In this document: positions 17,463 through 26,467 of the stretch, piece by piece
How the letters are laid out: every line of letters starts with the position of its first letter
Numbering within the stretch: position 1 is the first letter of the stretch
Assembly: GCF_008014645.1 (NCBI RefSeq)
Contig: NZ_VOWY01000012.1
Location: 1 to 64,000 of the forward strand
Source of the DNA: Collinsella sp. BA40
GTDB taxonomy: Bacteria > Actinomycetota > Coriobacteriia > Coriobacteriales > Coriobacteriaceae
Reading direction: 5' to 3'
Length of the DNA stretch: 64,000 nucleotides
Made by a program: the position numbers and the translations under genes
Notes under the pieces: model-generated
Database searches by the model: none
Told to the model about the DNA's origin: nothing
What the model saw: only the letters and a program-made list of their open reading frames with translations

Positions 17463-17894
17463 TTATCCTAAAACTCCGCTGCCGAACTCCGTCAGTGCGA
17501 GCGAGTTCGCCATGTCGAGCTTCTGGCTCTCGAACACCGTCATGTAGCGGAACTCGTGTTCTGCCATATCCGTGCGGCGGGTGCCGGGCCTGAGCTTCGC
17601 CTCGGGGTCCTCGCCGATGAGGCGGCTGTCCTTGGCCTCGATGCCCAGCACCACGCCGTTGGCCATCTGGGCGAGGAGGTCGGGGTAGTGGTTGATGAAC
17701 CCGTTGATGCAGAGCTCGCCCTCGCGGCGTTCGACAACACGGTGCCACCACCTGATACGGCTGCTGTTCGAGAGCAGGCCGGCCATCTTGAACTCGATGC
17801 CGTCCAAACCACCCTCCTCGGCTTCGTAGTTGTGTTCGGCCTCGCTGTCCTGAACGAGTCGGGCAGCTCGTAGGAGGGCTTGCGATAGGCCCAT
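17463..17894 (-). pseudogene. C-terminal fragment of a type III restriction (Res/helicase) subunit
   Basis: A 143-aa frame with the features of the nuclease end of type III Res-like proteins: SSRIRWWHRVVERREGEL, INHYPDLLAQM and VVLGIEAKDSRLIGED. In these, Asp and the E-x-K form the PD-(D/E)XK centre. It ends FRYMTVFESQKLDMANSLAL. The helicase part (normally over 700 aa) and any Mod subunit are absent upstream. This is therefore a leftover of a deleted system, not a working enzyme. It stops 14 bp before the Mrr-like gene. Confidence 0.55.
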
Positions 17895-18190
17895 AGATAG
17901 ATAGCTCTCAGCGCGAGCACGACCGCTGTCTAAGTGGTTTCATGTGAGCAGAGTTTGAAACGAGTGTGGCTATGAGCTCGCTCGTTTTCTATACGCGTGG
18001 CCCCCCTTAATGGCCTTACTATGATTATAGCCTGTATAAAGAGATGTCAATTTGAATGGAGTGCGCGATTGGAATTCAGCACCTCACACTGGCATGCGCT
18101 ACTTCAGGGATTGGTTGGTTTTTCTTGTTGAATGAGATAATGTTGCCAATGGGGGTTGTCCGTGACGAATGTGGTGAATAGGAGCATCAA

Positions 18191-18916
18191 ATGGGTAATG
18201 TACGGGTGATAGAGGCCTCAGATCTCGTTGATAGTATTTCTTTCTACGCCGTATGGAGAAAGATAAACGAACTATACCAGGAAGATCCAGTGCATGCCGT
18301 TCGGAGCCAGGAGCTTATCAAGACCTTGCATCATAAATTGGCAATCGACCTGTATAAGCATCTTTCCATCAAAGCGAAGAACGAGGGAATTAGGGTAATA
18401 GAAGAGGCACCTATATACGGTTCGTATAAGCGAAAGAATGTCGATATTGCAGTTGTCGATCCCAATAACGGGCCGCTGATTACCGTCGGCGTAAGAAGCC
18501 AGATGAGCTCTGTCGGGAAAAATGTTCTAACCTATTACCAGGACATTATCGGAGAATGCATCAGCCTGCAAGAGCGCTTCCCGATGACAGCTATGGGATA
18601 TGTTTACCTTCATCCTCTGCACTTTATGGATAAGGATAAAGAGCAGAGGACCGATGTGGAGCGGTACGCCCAGCTTTATTCTTCTATTGCGGATCGTGAT
18701 GACCGGCTTTACAAGAACCAGCTGGGCGTTTATGACCAGTTTGCCTATGCTGTCGTAGATTTCAACAGCGATGCCCCGATGCTTCGTGACGATATCGTCC
18801 AGTCGCGTGTTGCCGACATAGACCTATCTATAACAACCTTCGTCGATCGGCTTGTTCAGACTTTCGTCAATAGAAATATCTGGCTTGACGACCTCTTTGT
18901 GGTGAATAACGGCTAG
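18191..18916 (+). CDS. Putative restriction endonuclease of a type II R-M module
   Basis: 241 aa, AT-rich compared with its flanks. The middle resembles a PD-(D/E)XK site: EEAPIYGSY...KNVDIAVVD (Asp85), then LITVGVRSQMSSVGKN. Here V-R-S-Q stands where E-x-K usually is, so the catalytic residues are not canonical. It converges with an adenine methyltransferase gene and their ends overlap by 4 bp. This context is the main reason for calling it the endonuclease. A TATAAA box near 18035 is a possible promoter. Confidence 0.55.
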   Translation: MGNVRVIEASDLVDSISFYAVWRKINELYQEDPVHAVRSQELIKTLHHKLAIDLYKHLSIKAKNEGIRVIEEAPIYGSYKRKNVDIAVVDPNNGPLITVGVRSQMSSVGKNVLTYYQDIIGECISLQERFPMTAMGYVYLHPLHFMDKDKEQRTDVERYAQLYSSIADRDDRLYKNQLGVYDQFAYAVVDFNSDAPMLRDDIVQSRVADIDLSITTFVDRLVQTFVNRNIWLDDLFVVNNG

Positions 18917-20787
18917 TGTTTTCTCCATGCAATTAACTCTTCGGTTGCCTTTTGTACGGCACGGATAAAATCTGCGCCGTATTGGTTTTCTATTGCATGG
19001 TTATAGGTGCAGTAAGCTTCATCAATGTTTCCCGCAAGAATCCGCTCGTTTATCTTGATATCTAAGCCTGGGTCGTAGTGCGAAGATGCAAGTTTTACTA
19101 CTCGATTTGCCTCTCTTGGAACCGCGACGAGCATTCCTCCACCGAGAGAATGCACCTGCATTTCGATACTCAATCTCGTCACCGAGGAATACCAGGTAGA
19201 GCAGAAAGATCTTGGATTAATCCCATTGGAGCAGTACGCCCCCAACAGGCTATTGCTAATTGCCCATGCTCCGTCATTCAACAGCATTTTGGGCGTATCC
19301 CCAAACACCGTTAGTATTCCGTCAGGCCTGTCAATTCCCGGAACAATCCACCACGGCTTGCGTGTCCTGCATTTATATCCAGTGTCCACCTTCAGTGCTT
19401 CTCCGAAATGAATATATTGCCTATCGACTTCTGACGGTTCAGAATTTGGTAACCATAGCTTTCCTGGAGAGTCGTATTGAGATGTGCTGTAGCCAACTCC
19501 CGTTAGCTGACGTGAGCTCACAACTGTGTCAACCAGGGACGTGTGGGGAATAGAGAATTCTTCAATCTGCTCGGTCGTTGGATGGAAGAACTTCTTATTT
19601 CCACTAACATAGCCAATATGGAAACTCGCTTCTCTGCAGGAAGGAGTCAATATCGAGCTGCCTTCTAAGACCGCAAGAACCGAATTGTCAATCAGGGCGC
19701 GTTGAAAGGGCCTTCGGTCATTCAGTATGTCATCAAGCGAGACAACTGTGCGCCTCTCGGATTTTCCATTGAGGTAATGGTCGATGCGATCGAAGCAAGA
19801 AAAACAGATCTGGTCTGTACTTTTGCCTTTTTGTTTGGCAACGAGCAAAACTACATCTTGCATGATGGATTTAAAAATGCGCTCTTTTACACGGATTAGC
19901 CGAATTGATCCAAAATGAGTCGCAAGGTATTCCCAGGCAGATTTTGCATATCTCAGATACGTGAAATCTTGGGGTAAAACAAATGCGAGGCCGCCAGAGT
20001 TTTTGACATGCTCACCGGCTTTCACTAGAAATGGTAGCCACAGCGACGACTCTTCTCCAATAGGTGAACCAAGTCTTTTATTTGTCTGTTCAATTACCTT
20101 AACGGCATCATTTGGGCTAAGAGTGCGGATTCGGACAAATGGGGGGTTACCAACTACTGCGTCGAACTTTTTATCCAGATCGAAATCGAAGAAGCTTCCA
20201 TGGAAGAGCATGCTGCTAGATAATAACTCCGTGGAAAGGGCAGATTCACATGCAGAGGGATCAATCTCACACCCGCAAATCTTATCGACGCTTATGCGTT
20301 CCCTTTTTAATGCCTTTAGAAAAGCCCCATCACCGAATGAGGGCTCAAGAACACTTGAATCTCGACTTAACGATAGTTCTCTAACCAGGCATGCGGCCAC
20401 ATCGTCAGGGGTGTAAAAAGCTCCGAGGGAGTTTCTGGTCGACGACATAACTGATATGTGAGACCCACCATCTTTCCTTTCGCTTCCGACGAGCTCGACA
20501 GAGATTCCAAGCTGCTCGTTAGCAGTTGCGATATCGCCGAAAGTCAAGATGACTTCGCCTCTTAAAACCCTACTGAGGTGCTGATAATTCTGATTGGTTT
20601 CTGAACAATAACGCTGGGTGGACCCATATCTGCTCTTGATGGCTTTGCGCGCTGCGATAGAAAACCTATGTTGAGCGTCTGCCGTTGCAAGTTGCGCGGA
20701 AGTAAGGGAGGACTTCCATGCGCAGGAGGTCTCTTTTCCAAAGTCCCTAGGATTGACCATACAATTTTTTGGCGCCGTCTCTGTCAT
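18913..20787 (-). CDS. DNA N6-adenine methyltransferase with N-terminal HTH domain
   Basis: 624 aa. Residues about 45-97 form an XRE-like helix-turn-helix (YGSTQRYCSETNQNYQHLSR...LTFGDIATANEQLGISV). It is followed by a gamma-class N6-adenine methyltransferase: GAFYTP (122-127), SAM-binding motif VLEPSFGDGAF (146-156) and catalytic NPPF (214-217). The C-terminal 300 residues should be the target-recognition region. The HTH probably lets the enzyme regulate its own expression or that of the endonuclease, replacing a separate C protein (inference). The start at 20787 is chosen because TTGGAG lies five bases ahead of the ATG; an upstream ATG at 20817 has no such site. It is AT-rich, so likely acquired. 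Confidence 0.85.
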   Translation of the reverse strand: MTETAPKNCMVNPRDFGKETSCAWKSSLTSAQLATADAQHRFSIAARKAIKSRYGSTQRYCSETNQNYQHLSRVLRGEVILTFGDIATANEQLGISVELVGSERKDGGSHISVMSSTRNSLGAFYTPDDVAACLVRELSLSRDSSVLEPSFGDGAFLKALKRERISVDKICGCEIDPSACESALSTELLSSSMLFHGSFFDFDLDKKFDAVVGNPPFVRIRTLSPNDAVKVIEQTNKRLGSPIGEESSLWLPFLVKAGEHVKNSGGLAFVLPQDFTYLRYAKSAWEYLATHFGSIRLIRVKERIFKSIMQDVVLLVAKQKGKSTDQICFSCFDRIDHYLNGKSERRTVVSLDDILNDRRPFQRALIDNSVLAVLEGSSILTPSCREASFHIGYVSGNKKFFHPTTEQIEEFSIPHTSLVDTVVSSRQLTGVGYSTSQYDSPGKLWLPNSEPSEVDRQYIHFGEALKVDTGYKCRTRKPWWIVPGIDRPDGILTVFGDTPKMLLNDGAWAISNSLLGAYCSNGINPRSFCSTWYSSVTRLSIEMQVHSLGGGMLVAVPREANRVVKLASSHYDPGLDIKINERILAGNIDEAYCTYNHAIENQYGADFIRAVQKATEELIAWRKH

Positions 20788-20920
20788 CTCGACTCCAATG
20801 CTCAAGATTAATATCAAAATATGAATAATTATACTTGAGCAAACAATATGACTGAGCGAAAGATCGGAGTGCGAACGAAAACCGCAATTTGCTGGGTAGT
20901 GTCCCGAAAGTTGGTGCAGG

Positions 20921-20968
20921 GCTCGGTTCTCGGGGGGTGGCCGCAGGCTGCCCGAGGAACCGAGAATC
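20921..20968. terminator. Hairpin at the end of the IS element
   Basis: CTCGGTTCTCGGG pairs with CCCGAGGAACCGAG (one bulge) around a 20-nt loop, directly inside the left inverted repeat. It probably stops read-through at the IS edge. Confidence 0.5.
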
Positions 20969-20996
20969 GCCTAGAACGCCGTCATTCTAGCGCATG

Positions 20997-22276
20997 CTAC
21001 GCCGCCTTCCTGCCGGGAATCGGTTTGTCGGCCACCACGAGCGCGATGACCCTGGCCGCGTGCTCGGCCGCGGTGCCCTCGTAGGCGTGCGCTGGCTCGT
21101 TGACCTTGGCGCCCTCGACGGCCCTGCCGATCGAGTCGTCGCCGAACCAGCGGCGGCCCGCCCAGTCCTCGTCCATCTCCGAGAACACGGCGCCCATCAT
21201 CCTGATGGGCGACTTCCTGCTGGGGAAGACCTGCACGACGCGGCTGCGGCGCTTGAGCTCGCGGTTGGCGCGCTCCCGCACGTTGTTGGCGCGCAGCCTG
21301 ATGTGGTGCTCGTAGGGGAAGTCCGGGTGGGCCGGGGCGTCGGCCTCGGTCTCTTCCAGCACCTCGGCCGCCTTGGGGCAGAAGCCCCCTATCTGGGCGG
21401 TGGCGAGTTGGCAGGGCTCCTTCACGAGCTCGGGGTCGCGCTCGGCGAACACGGCCTTCAGGATGCCCGGCACGGCGCCCTTTTCCGTCTGACCGGCGCG
21501 CTGCCGGCGGCGCTGCGCATCAGATGCACGATGCGGCGCTGCCGCGCGGCGCCCGGGAAGACCTCCCGGATCGCGCGCCTGAGGCCCTCGCGGGCGTCGT
21601 TGGCGACGCAGGTCGCGCCCTCGACCCCGCGTGCGCGCGGCGACAGCGGGAACGACTTCCGGCCGTCGCAGGGCTCGGCGTCGATGGCGTCGAGCCCCGG
21701 AAGGCGCCTGTATCCGCCCGGGCCGGCGCCGATGGCGGTTGCCAGCGCGGCCGACCGCACGCGGCCCGCGTCCCTGCACTTGATGTGGGTTGCGCCGAGC
21801 CAGATGCAGGGGCAGGTGACGTCTGACAGGTCGCGTTTCTGCAGGTCGGCGACCGACTCGTCCGGCGACGAGCATATCCTCGGCACCTGGCTGGCGCCCA
21901 TGCGGTCTATGCCCATGGTCCGCGCCGCGCGCTTCGCCTTCCCGGTGGACACGCCGTTGGTCGTCATCTCGGACGCCGCGGCGATGACCGCGCGGCCCGC
22001 GCGCGGGTACCGCTCGATGAGGTCCTCGGGGAAGCAGCTCCCGGCGCGCAGCTTCGGGATCCCGAGGCTGATGGCGCTGACGCTGGTGACGAGCTTGCGC
22101 TCGCGGTAGCCGTTGCGCCGGTTGCCGCTCTCGCACGCCTCGTCGGCGCGGGCGTCCATGATCTCGTTGACGAGCGACTCGGCCACCACCCTTATGAGCT
22201 CGGCCATGTTCACCATGCCGGCGTCGAATCTCGGCATCAGGGCGCCGTCGCCCGCGATCTCGTGCATCTTGTCCAT
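20997..22276 (-). pseudogene. Frameshifted IS256/Mutator-family transposase
   Basis: It starts MDKMHEIAGDGALMPRFD at 22276. It keeps family landmarks: ACESGNRRNGYRERKLVTSV, IKCRDAGRVRSAALATAIGA, REGLRRAIREVFPGA..QRRIVHLMR, and in another frame VRERANRELKRRSRVVQVFP at the C-terminus. A frameshift near 21480-21500 splits the gene. The position of the first catalytic Asp reads WLGATH (normally WLDATY). The second survives as NDAR and the Glu survives in ANRELKRR. Both changes make it inactive. Confidence 0.8.
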
Positions 22277-22555
22277 ATGCGGTTATTGCCTTTCCACGAA
22301 TCCTAACTTCAGCAATTAAGATTCCAGGCGATAACCGCTTCCTGCTTTCTACGGTTAGGGAGGCGGCCCCTTACACCAACATTCGGCACGCGATCGCCTG
22401 CTGACCCGCGCCCAGCGCCTGCAAGGACGTGCCATCATTCTCATCGTCCATAAGGGACCGCCCTTCGAGTTCGGGCGGGCGATACAGAAAAGCGCCTGCA
22501 TACCGTCAATGCCAGACAGTGTGCGGGTGCGTCACAAAATAAAATCAACAACTAA

Positions 22556-23329
22556 TCAGGCGGTTCCCTTTTTTATCACGTAGTCGATATCGTGTCGGGC
22601 GCAGAATTCGGATACCCGCTGGGCGGTATCTCGATAAAACTCGGTATGGTTGGGATAATTCGTGGTTCTCTTGTCATAGTGGGTCCGTCCAAAAACCATC
22701 CTGTCAACAAAGCTCGCCTCGTTCAGAAGCGGCAAGAGCTCCTGACTGCAAATGTTAGGAGTTGGATACGGCTCCATACTAATCCAAGTTTTACATCCTG
22801 CATTGTGAAGCTCTTTTAGCGCCTTCAATCGTGAGGTTATGGGTGCGGCACCCGGCTCCATTTCTCTTCTATAGCTTTCATCTAGGCTGGTTAGAGTGAT
22901 TCCATACATGTTTTCATTGGCTGCTGTTCGCTTTAGTTCAGAGGGCAATATTCCTTTGGTCAAGAGGATGCAGGGGATGTCAAATTCGTTTATCAGGTTT
23001 ACGGATTCAAGCGTCAGGTCAGTTATTTCTGGATAGGAGAGCATGAAAGGGTCGGTGGTGAAGCAAAGCTGTACTTGCTTTATCTCATTCCGATACCTGG
23101 GCAATTCCGTTTTAAGGAGCTCTATTGTGTTGTCAACGATTGAGGGTGTGCACCATTCTTCGTATGACTTTACTCGACCGAAGCGTTTTGCCATGAGGTA
23201 GGCATAGCAGGGATATCTACATCCGTGAGTGCAACCTTGAACGTGATTCATTGCCCAGTCGCCATACTCAACCTTGGTTTTGTATAACATGGTTTTTCGA
23301 TTAATGTGGCCTAGCGGTGTCATATCCAT
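22556..23329 (-). CDS. Radical-SAM-like protein with CX3CX3C motif (partner of TcmP)
   Basis: 257 aa. It resembles the spore photoproduct lyase/DUF5131-like branch of radical SAM enzymes: HVQGCTHGCRYPCYAYLM, a middle segment VQLCFTTDPFMLSYPEIT, LLTKGILPSELKRTA, ITLTSLDESYRREMEPGAAP and the end DYVIKKGTA. The cysteines are Cys33, Cys37 and Cys41, spaced CX3CX3C, one residue longer than the usual CX3CX2C. That fits the three-Cys-motif proteins that travel with TcmP. Its start overlaps the end of tcmP by 29 bp (a later ATG at 23290 is possible), so the two are co-translated. Substrate unknown. Confidence 0.78.
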   Translation of the reverse strand: MDMTPLGHINRKTMLYKTKVEYGDWAMNHVQGCTHGCRYPCYAYLMAKRFGRVKSYEEWCTPSIVDNTIELLKTELPRYRNEIKQVQLCFTTDPFMLSYPEITDLTLESVNLINEFDIPCILLTKGILPSELKRTAANENMYGITLTSLDESYRREMEPGAAPITSRLKALKELHNAGCKTWISMEPYPTPNICSQELLPLLNEASFVDRMVFGRTHYDKRTTNYPNHTEFYRDTAQRVSEFCARHDIDYVIKKGTA

Positions 23330-24611
23330 TCAGGGTCTTTCGCTTCGATTTCCAGCGATAAGAGATGATACATCTGTGTTCCAAATTACCTTGCCCGATA
23401 GACCAAATCGCTGCGGCTGAAGCTTTGCTTGGGCTTTCCCGTGGGCGTGTACTTCTCTGCTCGTTCCAAATTCCGTCGTCTAGAAGTGGGGCAACATAGG
23501 TCCTCAGAAGATTAGTGCAGCAATCGAATACCCCACAGGCAGAAATGATGGCTGCAGCGATATTGCCCATCTTAATTTGCTTTCCGATTTCAAGTTGATG
23601 AATGGCATTCCTAAGCTGCCGATCAATCTCGGACGGTTCGACAGCATTTCCGTCAACGTCGACCTTAAAAAGGCCGAGCTGGCGTGTTTGATTAAGATCG
23701 TTTCTCTTTAGCATGTCATCGTTCATCAAAATGCAGCCATCGGCGTTGTTCGTCATATGTATCATTCGATACTTTACTAATCCGCCCATTGCCTGTCTCT
23801 GAGAGACGTCTTTTATAGGCATGTTTGTAACGTATCGATAAGCGGACTCGGCGCTTTTGCAGAAGAGTCTCGAAATCTCGTACTCAGCTTGCCAGAAATC
23901 TATCACTCCTTTATCGAAACGATTGATAATTTCAATCCATTCCTCGGTGCCAAGGCATCGATTTAGCTTTTCAATACGTTCGGAGGGCGGCACATTTTCA
24001 CAGAAATCTTCGTCGAATAATTCGAGATCATTTGGTAGATTGCACGCGGTCTTTCTGGTGGCACATGCCGCCCGAACAAATCCCAGGCCGTTGAAATTGA
24101 CTAGAACCTCGGTATGTTGAGGGTTTGGGGATTGGAGCAACAGCTCCATGTTTAAATCTTTCACGCCGAATGGGTCAACGTAGTAGAACAGCGTTGACGG
24201 TCTTCGTCCGTTATTCAGCTTAAGCTCTTGCGCCGCCGCAATTGCTTCCTCACAGCTACAGTACACAAGGGCATCGCGGATATAACGGCTTCCTCCTCGA
24301 GCCTCCTGAAACGATGCTTTCAGCGAGGTGCGTGATGCGCTCTTGGCTTCTGCAAATATGAATTGCACAGGTCGTTTTACATGTTGTTTGCTGGCAACTG
24401 CCTGAAGTTTTTGCAAAGCAATGAGTGGGGATCCCACCTCGCCATTTTCGAATCTTCCTGCACCGGCAAATGCATCAATGTATATTATCCCATTTTCAGA
24501 ATATCGAAATACCTTTTGGAAGAAGGGCGTTAGGTAACAACCGAGAAAATCATCTTTGGTTTTTGACCAAAGATGCTTGCCTGAAAAGTATGAAGACTGG
24601 TCTTTAGCCAT
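23301..24611 (-). CDS. tcmP: Three-Cys-motif partner protein TcmP
   Basis: 436 aa. Family landmarks: the N-terminal LWSKTKDDFLGCYLTPFFQK, IYIDAFAGAGRFENGEVGSP (44-62) and FYYVDPFG (142-149). The DAFAGAG and DPFG motifs are those of a class I methyltransferase-like fold, so SAM binding is plausible but unproven. TcmP proteins are named for their constant pairing with a CX3CX3C radical-SAM-like protein, which here is the next gene. The pair is AT-rich, leftward, and sits between an IS remnant and small accessory genes. A defence role is inference from location. Confidence 0.82.
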   Translation of the reverse strand: MAKDQSSYFSGKHLWSKTKDDFLGCYLTPFFQKVFRYSENGIIYIDAFAGAGRFENGEVGSPLIALQKLQAVASKQHVKRPVQFIFAEAKSASRTSLKASFQEARGGSRYIRDALVYCSCEEAIAAAQELKLNNGRRPSTLFYYVDPFGVKDLNMELLLQSPNPQHTEVLVNFNGLGFVRAACATRKTACNLPNDLELFDEDFCENVPPSERIEKLNRCLGTEEWIEIINRFDKGVIDFWQAEYEISRLFCKSAESAYRYVTNMPIKDVSQRQAMGGLVKYRMIHMTNNADGCILMNDDMLKRNDLNQTRQLGLFKVDVDGNAVEPSEIDRQLRNAIHQLEIGKQIKMGNIAAAIISACGVFDCCTNLLRTYVAPLLDDGIWNEQRSTRPRESPSKASAAAIWSIGQGNLEHRCIISYRWKSKRKTLNGYDTARPH

Positions 24612-24685
24612 CTCGCCCCTCCCAAATAATGGATCGACATTATCTTACCCCGAGGAATACGCGGCTATTAATTCGTTGGTGTCGT

Positions 24686-24716
24686 TGAGATGGGGCCCAT
24701 GAAGCGGGTCCCATCT
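24686..24716. terminator. 12-bp stem-loop in the intergenic region upstream of tcmP
   Basis: GAGATGGGGCCC pairs with GGGTCCCATCTC (one G-U pair) around a 7-nt loop. No strong T-run follows on either strand. It may be a terminator or a leader structure of the tcmP transcript. Confidence 0.4.
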
Positions 24717-24872
24717 CTCAAACTGTTATTCGTTTATTGGCGTGAGCGATTACCGTTTAAGAGTACCTTTTTCGTCCGAGGAACCATAGAATAGGAATTG
24801 AGGGCGCATCAAGTCGAGTTGTCCTTTCAGGCGGTTTTAACCTGCAACGGAACTCAATGAGAAGAGGCCGAT

Positions 24873-25382
24873 ATGGAGCAAACGAGCGCTTTCCAAGCAG
24901 ATGTCTGGAATCTGCCCATGTCACCCCGCGGCCAGGATCTCTACGAGCTGAACGAGCTTGTGGGCAAGTGCGTGAAAGAGTTTGAGGGGCACGTGCTCGA
25001 CGCCATCTACGTTGCCTTCGATGACGATGAGTGGGACTTCGACTTGCCTGTTATTTTGCGCGTCGGAGAGAAGCTGCTGATCGTCCTTGCCGTTTCGGGC
25101 ATTTCCATGGCGATCGGAATTGTTCCAGCGAATGCGGATTTAGGCGTAGGGATGGAGTACAGGGCCTTTGGTCCTCTTGCCGTCCATTTTGGAAAGCGAA
25201 TCGAGCAGCTATATTGGAGGGCTGATTCCAGCAGGCAACCCTTGGCGCTCGGTATCGAGCTCGCGGATGGTGCCCACGTGCGAATTGGGGATGGTGGGGA
25301 TATCACAATCCCAACGGCTTCGGCACCATCCAGCAAGGAGTATCCAGCAGAATTCGACGATATCATGCTGCCGGTCGGTTAG
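24873..25382 (+). CDS. Hypothetical protein, 169 aa
   Basis: An acidic soluble protein with no recognised domain. It contains FEGHVLDAIYVAFDDDEWDF, a hydrophobic beta-rich core LPVILRVGEKLLIVLAVSG, and an end rich in beta segments (GIELADGAHVRIGDGG). GAAGAGG precedes the ATG at a normal distance. The pattern resembles small immunity-like or structural hypotheticals, but nothing allows a name. It is co-directional with the next small gene. Confidence 0.6.
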   Translation: MEQTSAFQADVWNLPMSPRGQDLYELNELVGKCVKEFEGHVLDAIYVAFDDDEWDFDLPVILRVGEKLLIVLAVSGISMAIGIVPANADLGVGMEYRAFGPLAVHFGKRIEQLYWRADSSRQPLALGIELADGAHVRIGDGGDITIPTASAPSSKEYPAEFDDIMLPVG

Positions 25383-25670
25383 CGCTTGCTTGAATTGAAC
25401 GCGCCACTTGGACAAGCTTGCCAGAAGAGCTACGCCGCCAAGATGACCGAGAACGAGGAGGGGCTCAAGACCGAACCTAATTCCGCGCCCTTGATCGACA
25501 GGGTTTCGGTGGCAAAGCTTAAGCTCATCGGAAGCCGCACGGGTTACGAGCGCGTTTACTACTGCGAAGGTGAGTACACCATCGTTACGGGCATCGGCAA
25601 TAACGGCTTCAGCGTCTCTGCCTATCCGCACCGCCACGTGAGCGCTCGGCTGGTCCGATCTGCACCGCGC

Positions 25671-25676
25671 TACAAT
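25671..25676 (+). promoter_or_regulatory. -10 box (TACAAT) for the gene at 25707
   Basis: GCTACAAT lies 31 bp before the ATG at 25707 and recurs ahead of several other genes in this window (31855, 35095, 59625). No clear -35 box. Confidence 0.5.
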
Positions 25677-25706
25677 CATAGGCACCACAACGTGCTTGGA
25701 GGTCAA

Positions 25707-26204
25707 ATGAAGCTGACGAATGAAGAGCTCGATGCCCTGCTGGCAAAAGCCGGCCTGCGCCTCGACCAGGAGTACAGCCCGCGCTGCAGCTATCGCAAGA
25801 CCGAGTGGCTGCGCACCGCGTGCCTGGCGTGCGGCACGCAGGCGGATTACCGCCTCGCCTACATCTTGGGCAAGAACGCGGACGGCGAGAAGGTCTGCCG
25901 TGCGTGCTACTGGCGCGATTGGTATCGCGGCGAGGAGGATATCCATTACGCGAACGGCATGAGCCTCGTCGAGGCGAAGCAGCGCCTCGTGGCGGCGGGC
26001 CTGGAGGAGGCCCCCGTCGACATGAGCGAGGCGGAGGCGCGCATGTTGGCCCGCGAGAACGGCTACGAGCTCGTTGAACTACTTCAGGGTGCGCGTCCCG
26101 GGGAGCAGCTCCTCGTTGTCCGCTGCGCGAGCTGCGGTAGGCAGTCGGTGGAGCGCGTGGGCGACGTCGGGTTCGGCTGCACCTGCGCGAAGTCGAAGAA
26201 ATAG
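25707..26204 (+). CDS. Zinc-finger protein with treble-clef-like Cys clusters
   Basis: 165 aa. The first cluster is CLACGTQADYRLAYILG...KVCRACYW and the second, at the C-terminus, is CASCGRQSVERVGDVGFGC followed by TC. Both suit zinc binding. Between them lies a helical piece GMSLVEAKQRLVAAGLE. GGAGG precedes the ATG and a TACAAT promoter lies upstream, so this start is preferred. The reading frame is open back to 25443 without a stop; that upstream part (ending ...YNHRHHNVLGGQ) could be an N-terminal extension or a remnant. No catalytic domain is seen. Confidence 0.6.
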   Translation: MKLTNEELDALLAKAGLRLDQEYSPRCSYRKTEWLRTACLACGTQADYRLAYILGKNADGEKVCRACYWRDWYRGEEDIHYANGMSLVEAKQRLVAAGLEEAPVDMSEAEARMLARENGYELVELLQGARPGEQLLVVRCASCGRQSVERVGDVGFGCTCAKSKK

Positions 26205-26467
26205 ACGGCGCTGAGCCGCTCCGATAGGGCGCGCTCAGCATGGATGGGGTTTGGGGACGTTCGCTCTCGGTGTGCAACTGCTCGAACGCGACGCGTTGCG
26301 ACCCCAACGGCATCGACTTTCAGGGGCTCAGCCTCATATCGAAGATCGCGTTCTCTGCGCAGTTTGCGCTAGATGTTATGTGCCAATAGGTTGTTTGCGC
26401 GCACGATGCGCGACATGGGCGGGAGGCGCCCTCCCGTCCGCTTCTGTCGTGATTTCAAAATCCGTTG

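Larger units (their letters stand above)
20894..22395. mobile_element. Decayed IS256-type insertion sequence
   Basis: A transposase remnant is framed by degenerate inverted ends. The left end holds GTCCCGAAAGTTGGTG near 20901-20916. The right end near 22370-22391 holds CACCAACATTCGG, the inverse of the same motif; about 14 of 17 core positions agree. It separates the R-M module from the TcmP/radical-SAM-like pair. The transposase is frameshifted, so the element cannot move on its own. Confidence 0.7.

Noticed and set aside
26237-26385. 49-codon frame MDGVWGRSLSVCNC... after the zinc-finger gene
   Set aside because: No ribosome binding site and no recognisable pattern; not enough to call a gene.
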